From Mucilaginibacter gracilis (GTDB lineage Bacteria > Bacteroidota > Bacteroidia > Sphingobacteriales > Sphingobacteriaceae), in contig NZ_RBKU01000001.1 in NCBI RefSeq assembly GCF_003633615.1, forward strand, positions 4,774,001 through 4,838,000: a stretch of 64,000 nucleotides of DNA, given 5' to 3'. The translations under genes and the position numbers were made by a program. Below the pieces are notes generated by a model. That model was given only the letters and a program-made list of their open reading frames with translations. It was not told where the DNA came from and did not search any database. Every line of letters starts with the position of its first letter. The stretch's first letter is position 1. Shown here piece by piece: positions 32,995-42,300 of the stretch.

Positions 32995-34263
32995 ATGTCG
33001 GTGATTAAAGTCGTTTTAAGAAAAAAACCAAAGGCGGACGGAACCCTGCCTTTAGCGATACGCCTCTACAAAGATGGCAAAGAAAATTATATCTATCTCG
33101 GGTATTACCTATCCAGCGAGTTCTGGGATGCCGAGAAACAGCGCGTTAAAAAATCCCACCCCAATTCTGCGCGGATGAACAATCTAATTGCTAAAAAATT
33201 GTCGGAGGCAATGGACAAAACATTAGAATTGGAAGCTGCCCGCGAACATGTTTCATCAATGGCCATGAAGCAGAAAGTAAGGCCCAAAGGGGGCAAGAAT
33301 TTTTTTACGCAAGCTGACCTTTATATCCAAACGTTGAAAGAGGCCGGAAAATACAATCGTTACAACAGTGATAAATCGAAGATCGCTTGTTTCAAAGCCT
33401 TTTGCGGAACGTCCGATATCGCATTCTCGGATATTACCGTGCCTTTACTGGAAAAGTTTAAACATTACTGCCTTACAGAAAGGAAAGTATGCGAACGCAC
33501 GGCCATCAATCATTGGGTGGTTGTCCGCACTGTTTTTAGCCAGGCGATCAAAAGCGAAATTGCCGATATACGGCACTACCCTTTTGGCCGGGGGAAAATT
33601 GTCATTAAATTCCCCGAAACGAAAAAAGTGGGGATTTCTGCCGAGGATGTACAAAAGCTCGAACGCATAGACCTCCCCTATCCTATTCAAAACCATGTAC
33701 GTAACCTTTGGTTATTTGCTTTTTATTTTGGCGGCATGCGGGGCGCGGACGTTCTTCGTTTGCGCTGGTCGGATTTTAAGGATGGCCGCCTATACTACAC
33801 GATGGGTAAAAACCTTAAACCCGTTTCATTAAAAGTGCCTGAAAAAGCAGTGGCTATTTTGAAGATGTATAAACCTGACCAACGTAGTGAGGACGATCTT
33901 GTATTTCCCGAATTAAAAGTTTTTGACAACCTGGACGATAATTTCAAAGTTCAAAAACAGATTGCCCTAAGCCTTTGCCGTCTCGATAAGATACTCACCG
34001 ACAAAGTAGCGGCAAAAGCAAAAATCAATGGCCGGATTACGATGCATATTGCCCGGCATACCTTTGGAAGAATCGCAGGGGACACGATTGCATTAACCAC
34101 TGCCCAAAAATTATTCCGACATTCCGACATTTCCACAACGATGGGGTACATGAACAATTTTATCCATAAAGATGAAGACGATGCCTTAGATAGGGTTATC
34201 AATTTCAAGGGTGTAAATGATAACAAAACAACCGGGCGGGGGCGAAAAGCAAAGGTTGTATAG
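32995..34263 (+). CDS. Tyrosine recombinase/integrase of the second element
   Basis: A 422-residue integrase. ATG 32995 (MSVIKVVLRKKPK) is the typical start of Bacteroidota Arm-DNA-binding integrases; a TTG further up at 32971 is less likely. Residues 1-95 are the arm-binding domain, 110-200 the SAM-like domain, 215-405 the catalytic domain. All conserved residues can be seen: Arg in GGMRGADVLRLRW, HIARH, FRHSDISTT and Tyr in MGYM. It starts 130 bp right of the tRNA-Met fragment and reads rightward into the element. It is only distantly related to the 31257-32510 integrase. Confidence 0.92.
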   Translation: MSVIKVVLRKKPKADGTLPLAIRLYKDGKENYIYLGYYLSSEFWDAEKQRVKKSHPNSARMNNLIAKKLSEAMDKTLELEAAREHVSSMAMKQKVRPKGGKNFFTQADLYIQTLKEAGKYNRYNSDKSKIACFKAFCGTSDIAFSDITVPLLEKFKHYCLTERKVCERTAINHWVVVRTVFSQAIKSEIADIRHYPFGRGKIVIKFPETKKVGISAEDVQKLERIDLPYPIQNHVRNLWLFAFYFGGMRGADVLRLRWSDFKDGRLYYTMGKNLKPVSLKVPEKAVAILKMYKPDQRSEDDLVFPELKVFDNLDDNFKVQKQIALSLCRLDKILTDKVAAKAKINGRITMHIARHTFGRIAGDTIALTTAQKLFRHSDISTTMGYMNNFIHKDEDDALDRVINFKGVNDNKTTGRGRKAKVV

Positions 34264-34305
34264 GCGGTGTTGCGGATTTTGTTGCGGCGCTCAATCCGCT
34301 AGAAA

Positions 34306-34377
34306 CTGAGCGGTTACCAGTCGAATTTCATTCACGAAGAAGCCGATAATGCTTTGGATGCAGTAGTTGGGTTTTAA
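34306..34377 (+). pseudogene. Remnant of another integrase C-terminus
   Basis: The frame CTG...TAA reads LSGYQSNFIHEEADNALD followed by AVVGF and a stop. It aligns with the C-terminus of the intact integrase just upstream (GYMNNFIHKDEDDALDRVINF). It is therefore a 24-codon remnant of a related integrase, evidence of earlier insertion or tandem recombination at this site. Confidence 0.7.
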
Positions 34378-34656
34378 AAATCCGGTTTATTGGTGCATAA
34401 GCAGGCATCTAAAAGAAGATGTGGTATCCGTTTTGTATTCAAATACCAGTCTTTAAGCTTGGTTGTATTAGCATTCAGATAAAAAATTAGTTTATTTAAT
34501 ATTCCCTTATGAAAATATTTTAACGATTAGTTACAGGAAATCATAAGTCGATCATTATTGAAAAATAGTGCAATTAATCATTCAAAATATTTTTTTATTT
34601 ATCAATAATTGCTAATATTTACCTATTAAACTATTGATGTTAAAACGATGCTTTTC

Positions 34657-34724
34657 CCCGAAGCGGGTGTTTTAATATTTAACATGAGTTATTTACCGGT
34701 GCTTTGCTCCGGTAAGTTTTAATA
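34657..34724. terminator. Two tandem hairpins with identical 3' tails
   Basis: Hairpin 1 is CCCG-AAG-CGGG (34657-34667) within a longer TTAAAAC/GTTTTAA stem; hairpin 2 is TTACCGG (34693-34699) with CCGGTAA (34709-34715). Each is followed by GTTTTAATATTTAA. They could end transcription from the integrase side or insulate the toxin locus. Confidence 0.45.
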
Positions 34725-34896
34725 TTTAAATCAAAATAAAATTTCCTGCAAAGCCATTTTCAAAAACACCAATTTGAAAGTTATTAAATAGCTATCATGA
34801 AAAAAAATGACCTTTCTCTATGGGCCTTCAATACAAAAAAGTAATAGTTCCGTCACAGCAATCAACCTAAATACCTAAAAAATCACTATCTTCTTT

Positions 34897-37800
34897 ATGT
34901 CAAAGAAAGGAATACTTCTATCTGTTGCTTTGTTTATTGGGGCGTTATGTGCCCGGGCGCAGGATCAGTCTATCAATTCACCATTGCTAACCACCGTTTT
35001 GCCTCCCGCGCCGAACGCCTATGAGATCACCAAATACAGCGCACTCCCGGTAAATCTCTCGACGGGATCGGTCTCGGCGAATATCCCGCTCGGCCAGGTC
35101 AGTTCGGGAAAGGTACGGGTTCCCATTTCGCTCGCCTACAACTCCGGAAGCGGGGTAAAAGTTAACCAGATCGCATCCCGTTCGGGTATGAGCTGGGTTT
35201 TAAACGCCGGCGGAGTTATTACGAGGTCAATGTATGACAAACCGGATGAGAGTTATCCCTACGTGCATCCACCAGCCGACTCTACTTCGAGTTCCTACCC
35301 ATATGAATATTACGACTATTATAAGAGCGTGGCTGGGGAACTGGGCGATTCTCAATCTGACATCTTCAACTTCGACTTCAATGGCTATTCGGGAAGGTTC
35401 ATCCTGAACCCGGCGAACAAAACACAGATAGTAATGGTTTCGGCAAGCACGCTGAAGATAGAAACCAATTTTCATGGTGAGTTCAGCGGTGACTGGACGT
35501 TCCGGGTGACCGACCCGACCGGAACGAAATACCTCTTCGGTGGCACGGGAGCCACGGAACAATCCAAAACCGTTCCCGAAGGCTCCTGCGGTAAAACTTT
35601 CGCCAGTTACGTTCCGAACGCCTGGTATTTAAAAAGCATACAGCATTATACGGGTGAGTATATCTGGCTTACTTATGCGCCATGTACCTTTGACTATCTT
35701 GCCGATGAGTCGGAAAGCATGGTCCGTACGCCGTTGCACCCAGGATTAGGAAATAACACTTGTGCCTTCACTGACCCCATCAGAACCGAATACCAGTTAT
35801 GCCCCAGCGACCTGCGAAGCAATGGGGTAATCCTCAAGTCCATCAACTCCCGGTTCCAAAGTGTAAAGTTCAATTACAGTACCAGGCTGGATGTTGTGGG
35901 CGATTCGCTATTGACCGGTGTTGATTTTTATAGCCGCGATCTTATAGATACCACGCAGGTTACGCTTAAAAGCAGTTTCGGCATGAATTACGTGTACTCC
36001 AATAATGCATTTTATTACAATCCAAACGGCACCTCCACTCCACTCACCCACAGGCCCTTCCTTGTGCAGGTGCAACGCACGGGAACAGGTTTGCAGGCTG
36101 AAACGCATAAGATGGCCTATTACGATATCAATGGCCTGCCTTCGCGGCTTTCGTTCGCTCAGGATTACTGGGGCTATGCCAACGGTGCCAACAATACCCA
36201 CCTGATCCCTCAGAGTACCGACCCCGACGAAGTGCTCAAGTTCCCGGTCGATATGGCCAACCGCGAGCCGAACGCGTCATTTGTCTATTCCGGGCTGCTC
36301 AGTAAGATCACCTACCCGACAGCGGGAACAGACAGCATCATTTACGAACCCCATACGGTGTACGACACCCGTTCTGTATATCCTCAACCTACCACCGTGG
36401 ACAGGACGGTAACCGGTACCGGGATACATGATGAGGTTGCGGATACCTACAACTTCACCGTTGGACCCTCGCAGGTTGCCAGCATCCATGCCTGGTGCAC
36501 CTACAGTGGCACAGGCGTTAATGACTTTATACACCAGCACATGTTCGTCGAGGTATTTTCCAGCGGAGATTTGTATAATCCGCTCTGGAGCGATATACTT
36601 AATATCGACAGCACCTACTACAAATCGATGCCATTGAGCTCCGGCGGTAGCTACGTCCTCAGGATCAGGGCTGATGGACAGGCTGCTGTGGCGCATGCCA
36701 CCATGACCTGGACAGCGCAGGGAAACAGTGTCACGGGCAACTTCGAGACCGGAGGATTAAGGGTTTCCAAGACCGTGACCACGCCGCTTACGGGTAGCGT
36801 AACGACTAAGAAGTACGTCTATGCCGCATTGGAAACGCAAGGCATCTCTTCGGGCCTGCTGAGGGCAAGGCCCCATCCGCAGGATTATTATTCTTACGTC
36901 TACACGTCGCGACAGTGTGATGCTGGGACGTTCGTTTGGTACTTTTACAACGGCAGCAGTTCATCGCTGGTCCCCTACGAGTATGCTGCCGGCAGCCACA
37001 TCTATTATTATAAAGTTATTGAGCTCAAAGGAGAGCACTGGGAGAACGGTGGCATAGAACACCGGTACCTGATTGACGCTGAAACTGCACCCTTAGTAGT
37101 ACGGAACGGTACGCAACCACCCCTGTTCGGAGGTGCATCCTTAGCAATTCAGGGAACATTGATACCTGGGGTTCCAATCAGCAATTCAGGCTTTACACGT
37201 GGGCTGGAGGACATGAGCCGTACCTTCTTTACCACGGGCGGAACACCCGGAGCTTATACCTTCAAAGTCGTCAGCAGTACTGGTACTCACTATAAAACGG
37301 ATAATACCTATTACAAGGTATTCGCCAATTATGTCGTGCGGCAGAATTGGATGCCGTACGCCATTCCTGATCCACCCGATAATCGCGTGTTCGCTTCTTA
37401 TGATGAAGCGAGGTACAACATTGTGTGCCAATGGATATACGCGGATACGACGGTCACCACCAACTATGATCTTGCAGGTAACAACCCGGTTGTTACAAGC
37501 CAGTATGATACCTATGCGGACCAGACTCACCAGCAACTGACCCAGCGCAAAACGATCAGCAGTGATGGATCGGTCAAAACCGTATTGTACAAATACCCGC
37601 ACGATATGGTGCTGGGCGGTACCACGGTACCTTATCAGGCCATGATCGACAATAACCTGATTACCCATCCCATAGAGCAATTGTATTACAAAGATGGCTT
37701 ACTCAAACAAGGTTTAAAAACAAACTACGGCAGTTTTGGGAACAACATTTATGAACCTGACAGCATTGAGACTAAAACCGGGACGGGAAATTACGAGTCG

Positions 37801-38904
37801 CGCATTCGCTTATATAGTTACAATACCAATGGCGGCTTGCTCGCTCAATCCAAAACACATGGTTCAAAAACAAGTTACCTTTGGGGGTACGGCAATTTGT
37901 TACCGGTTGCAGAAATAAAAACCGCGAACGAAAACGAAATATTTTACGAAGGCTTTGAGTATACTTCGGGCGCAAGTACCGCTTACAGTCATACCGGCAG
38001 CAGGAGTAATCATGGTGCGCTAACGATAAATTTCAGCCCTCCGGCGGGTAAAAACTATGTAATCAGTTGGTTCCAGAAGAACGGCAGCATATGGGACTAC
38101 CACAAGGAAGCTTATACCGGAAGCAAGGCATTTTCGGCATCAGATTACATCGACGATATTTGCGTTTATCCGGAACGGGCACAAATGTCAGTTTACGCTT
38201 ACGACCCTTATATTGGTCAAACGGCCGGGATAGATGCCAGAGGCTCAACAACATCTTATGAGTACGATAACTACCAAAGATTAACCAATGTACGGGATTT
38301 AACGGGCAATATTCTTAAAAGCTATCAGTACCATTTTAACAGCAGTCCGCCGGCAACTGTTTATTACAATAATGCACAAACCCAATCTTACCGCAAAAAT
38401 TGCCCCGGCGGTTTTGGAAGTTTGGTAAGCTATACCGTCTACGCGGGTACATACAGTTCTATCACCAGCCAGGCTGATGCAGACGCCCAGGCAATAGCCG
38501 AAATGAACATTGCCGGACAAGCAAATGCCAATAATAACGGCCAATGCTTTACCGGTACCCGGCATTTTAGTTATGAAAACGACTGCAATATAGCGGGCGG
38601 TTCAAGCACGCCATCCGGTGGTATCACTTCCCTGAAATTTAAGGATGCTTCGGGCAACGTACTCTATACTTTTACCGAAAGCCAACTGATGGTCGGAATA
38701 GATGTCCCGGTAGGCCTGTATAACCTGGAGCTGCAAACTTACGGGTCAACCTATAACCTGACCACTCACCTGGGCTGGTCAATACTATCCATTAATAATT
38801 TTATCGTTAACAATACCAATGCTGCCGGAAATATATACACCATCAGCAATGCCGATTTAACAACGGCAGGTTCATGGGCAATAACAGTAGGTAGCGCACT
38901 TTAA
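34897..38904 (+). CDS. Exported YD/RHS-like protein with DUF5977 C-terminus
   Basis: A 1335-residue protein with a signal peptide (cleavage near ARAQ, residue 22). The N-terminal part is the SpvB/YD-type start common in Bacteroidota (YSALPVNLSTGSVSANIPLG, PISLAYNSGSGVKVNQIASR). The middle has irregular YD-type repeats (YEYDNYQRLTNVRDLTGNIL near 1110). The segment around 1160-1215 matches DUF5977 (YYNNAQTQSYRKNCPGG, YTVYAGTYSSITSQADADAQA, ANNNGQC). Unlike the downstream RHS protein it has no core plus toxin tip; it ends in a beta-rich module. It probably belongs to the same cell-surface system. Its role is unknown. Confidence 0.85.
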   Translation: MSKKGILLSVALFIGALCARAQDQSINSPLLTTVLPPAPNAYEITKYSALPVNLSTGSVSANIPLGQVSSGKVRVPISLAYNSGSGVKVNQIASRSGMSWVLNAGGVITRSMYDKPDESYPYVHPPADSTSSSYPYEYYDYYKSVAGELGDSQSDIFNFDFNGYSGRFILNPANKTQIVMVSASTLKIETNFHGEFSGDWTFRVTDPTGTKYLFGGTGATEQSKTVPEGSCGKTFASYVPNAWYLKSIQHYTGEYIWLTYAPCTFDYLADESESMVRTPLHPGLGNNTCAFTDPIRTEYQLCPSDLRSNGVILKSINSRFQSVKFNYSTRLDVVGDSLLTGVDFYSRDLIDTTQVTLKSSFGMNYVYSNNAFYYNPNGTSTPLTHRPFLVQVQRTGTGLQAETHKMAYYDINGLPSRLSFAQDYWGYANGANNTHLIPQSTDPDEVLKFPVDMANREPNASFVYSGLLSKITYPTAGTDSIIYEPHTVYDTRSVYPQPTTVDRTVTGTGIHDEVADTYNFTVGPSQVASIHAWCTYSGTGVNDFIHQHMFVEVFSSGDLYNPLWSDILNIDSTYYKSMPLSSGGSYVLRIRADGQAAVAHATMTWTAQGNSVTGNFETGGLRVSKTVTTPLTGSVTTKKYVYAALETQGISSGLLRARPHPQDYYSYVYTSRQCDAGTFVWYFYNGSSSSLVPYEYAAGSHIYYYKVIELKGEHWENGGIEHRYLIDAETAPLVVRNGTQPPLFGGASLAIQGTLIPGVPISNSGFTRGLEDMSRTFFTTGGTPGAYTFKVVSSTGTHYKTDNTYYKVFANYVVRQNWMPYAIPDPPDNRVFASYDEARYNIVCQWIYADTTVTTNYDLAGNNPVVTSQYDTYADQTHQQLTQRKTISSDGSVKTVLYKYPHDMVLGGTTVPYQAMIDNNLITHPIEQLYYKDGLLKQGLKTNYGSFGNNIYEPDSIETKTGTGNYESRIRLYSYNTNGGLLAQSKTHGSKTSYLWGYGNLLPVAEIKTANENEIFYEGFEYTSGASTAYSHTGSRSNHGALTINFSPPAGKNYVISWFQKNGSIWDYHKEAYTGSKAFSASDYIDDICVYPERAQMSVYAYDPYIGQTAGIDARGSTTSYEYDNYQRLTNVRDLTGNILKSYQYHFNSSPPATVYYNNAQTQSYRKNCPGGFGSLVSYTVYAGTYSSITSQADADAQAIAEMNIAGQANANNNGQCFTGTRHFSYENDCNIAGGSSTPSGGITSLKFKDASGNVLYTFTESQLMVGIDVPVGLYNLELQTYGSTYNLTTHLGWSILSINNFIVNNTNAAGNIYTISNADLTTAGSWAITVGSAL

Positions 38905-38983
38905 AAACGGGAAAATGAAAAGGAAACAGCCGGATAATAAAACACATCAATTACCCTTACCAGGGACAATAAACCGCCATCAT

Positions 38984-39355
38984 ATGAAAAAGATATTCAC
39001 GATATTAAGCCTCATTCTGTTGATTTCAGTAAGAGGTTACAGCCAACAAATAGACACGACCAAACATAAAGAAAGCGACCATCACCGGATGACCCGGTTC
39101 ATCAGCCAGCGCCTGAACTTGGACTCGGTTAAAGCGGCGCAGATTGTGGCGATCCAGGACAGCTACAAAGCGGGTATGAAACAGGTGATTAGCAACGGAA
39201 GCCTGACTGAAACGCAGAAACACCGGGCGATAGATTCGCTGGTTATTAAAAAGAACAACAGCCTTTCGGCGATCCTGACCCCGGAACAGCAGGAAAAGAT
39301 CATTCCTTCTACCGAGCGTCAAAAAAAAGGATTGCAAGGCAATCAGAAACCCTAA
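38984..39355 (+). CDS. Small periplasmic helical protein (LTxxQ-type)
   Basis: A 123-residue protein from ATG 38984, which starts the signal peptide MKKIFTILSLILLISVRGYS; a start at 38915 would add 23 polar residues. The mature part is helical with the ILTPEQQEK motif near the end, resembling Spy/CpxP-like LTxxQ proteins. It is between the YD protein and the full-length RHS gene, 36 bp upstream of the latter. It may be a periplasmic chaperone or regulator for the large exported proteins; that is inference only. Confidence 0.75.
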   Translation: MKKIFTILSLILLISVRGYSQQIDTTKHKESDHHRMTRFISQRLNLDSVKAAQIVAIQDSYKAGMKQVISNGSLTETQKHRAIDSLVIKKNNSLSAILTPEQQEKIIPSTERQKKGLQGNQKP

Positions 39356-39391
39356 GCACCCAGTCATAAAACCTTCACAATAACAATCTTG

Positions 39392-42300
39392 ATGAAAAGG
39401 ATCATTACACTAACGGCCTTCGTGTTATTAGGTATGCGGGCGCTTACGGCCTCGGCGCAGGACGGTTTACATATTTCTACCGCCCTCGATGCAGGCACTT
39501 TCGCCTGCGGTTCGGGAAGCTTCTCGGATTTAAACAATACAAATTATGCCGTTGAAAGCTATAACAATGCTTACAAGGTTATCTGGCATAAGTTTACTTT
39601 GACACAAACGGCCAACGTAACTGTATCGTTATGCGGATCGGGCTGGGATACCTACCTGTACCTGGTTAATCAATCCGGCAGCGTTGTTGACGCTAACGAC
39701 GACAATTATACTGCTTGCAGCAGTGCATCCTCGTTTATCAGTGAGACAAACCTTTCAGCCGGAACCTATTACATCGCAACCGGCGGTTACGGATCCAATA
39801 CAGGTAATGTTTCCCTGGAACTGGACGTAACAGGCACAGGCAGCGCAGGCCCCGGTTCAGGAACCGCCAATGCGATCTCAGCCGGTACTTTTACATCGGC
39901 AGGAGGTGTCTATACCGATACAAGGAGTAATAACGACCCCTGCCTGGGTAATTTTGTAGGCCAGCCGAGCAATGATATTTTTTACAGGTTAACGCTAAGC
40001 AGTGCAGCAACGGTCAATATCAGCACCTGCGGCAGCGGTATAGATACCTATCTGCACCTGATAAACGCCGCCACCAATACCGAGATCGCAGCGGATGATG
40101 ACGGCGGTTGTGGCAACTTCACCTCGGCTATCACGGCACCACTTGGGGCGGGTACCTATTATGTGGTGAGCGAGGGCTATAGTACTGCCCAGGGTTCAAT
40201 TACCACGACAATCACGGTGGGTGCTGGTTTACAAGCCCCCTGCATCACTTATACCACGCCCGAAACCTTTTATACCGGGACAGCCATCACAGCACTGGTA
40301 CCGGCTAACGCCTGCGGGGCGGTAAGCGTTGGTGGTACTTCTACTTTTTCTACCGGCTATAGCCAGCCGCTGGGTGCAGCAATAGACGCTACAGGGAATG
40401 TTTATGTGGCTGATGCAGGAAATCACCAGATTTATAAAATAACGCCTGCGGGCACAAAAACACTGCTGGCGGGAAGCGGTTATACAGGCTTTACTAACGG
40501 GAACGGCAGTGCCGCATCTTTCTATCACCCGGTAGGGATGGCCGTTGATGCCTCGGGCAATGTGTATGTGGCCGACGAAGACAATCATGCGATCCGCAAG
40601 ATCGACCCGTCGGGAAATGTGACCACTTTTGCCGGAACAGGCTCCCAGGGTAGCACTAACGGTTACCGTACCTATTCAAGCTTTTACTACCCCTGCGGTG
40701 TTGCTGTAGACGCTTCGGGAAATGTTTATGTAGCGGATACCTATAACAACCTCATCCGTAAGATAGACGCTGTTTCGGGCAACGTAACCACACTGGCAGG
40801 TACGGGCACGGCAGGATGGCTGGACGGCAGCGGAAGTACAGCTAAATTCAGCCAGCCGTTCAGTATCGTGGTTGATGCATCGGGTAACCTTTTTGTAACC
40901 GACAGGAGTAACCATCGGATCCGGAAGATTACACCCACGGGTGTGGTGAGTACAGTAGCAGGCAGCGGCACGGCAGCTTTTGCCGACGGCAGCGGAACGG
41001 CGGCGAGTTTCAACGCCCCTACAGGGCTGACGCTCGACCAGGCCGGTAACCTGTACGTGACGGACGAGAATAACCAGCGGGTGCGTAAGATTGATGGATC
41101 GGGCAATGTCAGCACTTTTTCAGGGAGCGGCAGTATCGGATCGGCCAACGGGGCCGCTAACGCATCCAGCTTTTACAATCCCTTCGGTATAGCGGCAGAT
41201 AAGACTGCCGGATATTTATACGTGGATGATGATAGCAATGCACAGGTGCGTAAGCTCAATTATCTCGGTTATACCATTACGCCTGCCTTACCGGCGGGGC
41301 TGAACTTTGATAGCACGACCGGAACAATCAGCGGAACACCAACCGCAGCATCCACGGCAACTACCTATACCATCACGGCCAATAACAATATCGGCAGCAG
41401 CACGACCACCCTGAGCATAACGGTATCAGCCACCGGCTGCTCTTCCATGGCAGCAGTGCCCAGCAGCGATCAGAATTATGTTGCGACTTATACGCCACGA
41501 AAAGAACTCCTTAACATAACGGACCTGTCGGTTAATGCATGCGATGTAATGCAAACCGTTCAATACCTCGATGGCCTGGGCAGATCTTTACAAACGGTAC
41601 AGGTTAAAGGTAGCCCTGGCCGCAACGATATGGTTCAGCCCACTGTGTATGACAGGTTTGACAGGGAAGTAAGCAAATATCTGCCTTATACCACAACATC
41701 CGGCATGCCGGGCAGCTACAAGCCGGATGCGTTAACGGGTGCTCAGAATAGTTTTTACCAGCCTCATACAGGTCAGGACTTTAACCCGATCAGTATACCA
41801 TCGGCAGGTACGGCATTCGAGCCGTCGCCATTGAACAGGGTATTGGAGCAGGGCGCACCGGGAACGGACTGGCAGCTTGGCGCGCATACCAATAAAACAG
41901 ACTATGGCACGAATGATGCCACTTCCCTAACCACCGGTACGGGGTATTGGGCAAAACTATTCGGCGTGAGTATTGATGCGGTAACGGGAGCCAGGACGCT
42001 TACAGACCAGGGAGTTTACGGAACAAACCAACTCCACGTAACCGTGACCAAAGATGAGAACTGGACAAGCGGAAAAGATCATACCACTGAAGAATACAAA
42101 GATAAGGACGGGCATGTTGTTTTGAAGCGCACTTTTAACGGAACCGATATATTAAGTACCTACTATGTTTATGATGATTTCGAGAATCTTTGCTTTGTAC
42201 TGACACCCAAAGCCGAAGCTGATAATATCAGCGCAAGCAACCCGATAGGCCAGACTACTCTGGATAATCTTTGTTACCAGTATCAATACGACGAAAGGAA

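Larger units (their letters stand above)
34264..34896. other. Intergenic region with integrase remnant and tandem hairpins
   Basis: 633 bp with no intact gene. It contains a C-terminal integrase fragment (34306-34377), an AT-rich stretch to about 34650, and two successive hairpins each followed by GTTTTAATATTTAA (34657-34724). The remainder up to 34896 is AT-rich and presumably holds the promoter of the YD-repeat gene. Confidence 0.6.

Noticed and set aside
36277..36696. 139-codon minus-strand frame within the YD-repeat gene
   Set aside because: It has no domain and no ribosome-binding or operon context, and lies within a single long exported-protein gene.
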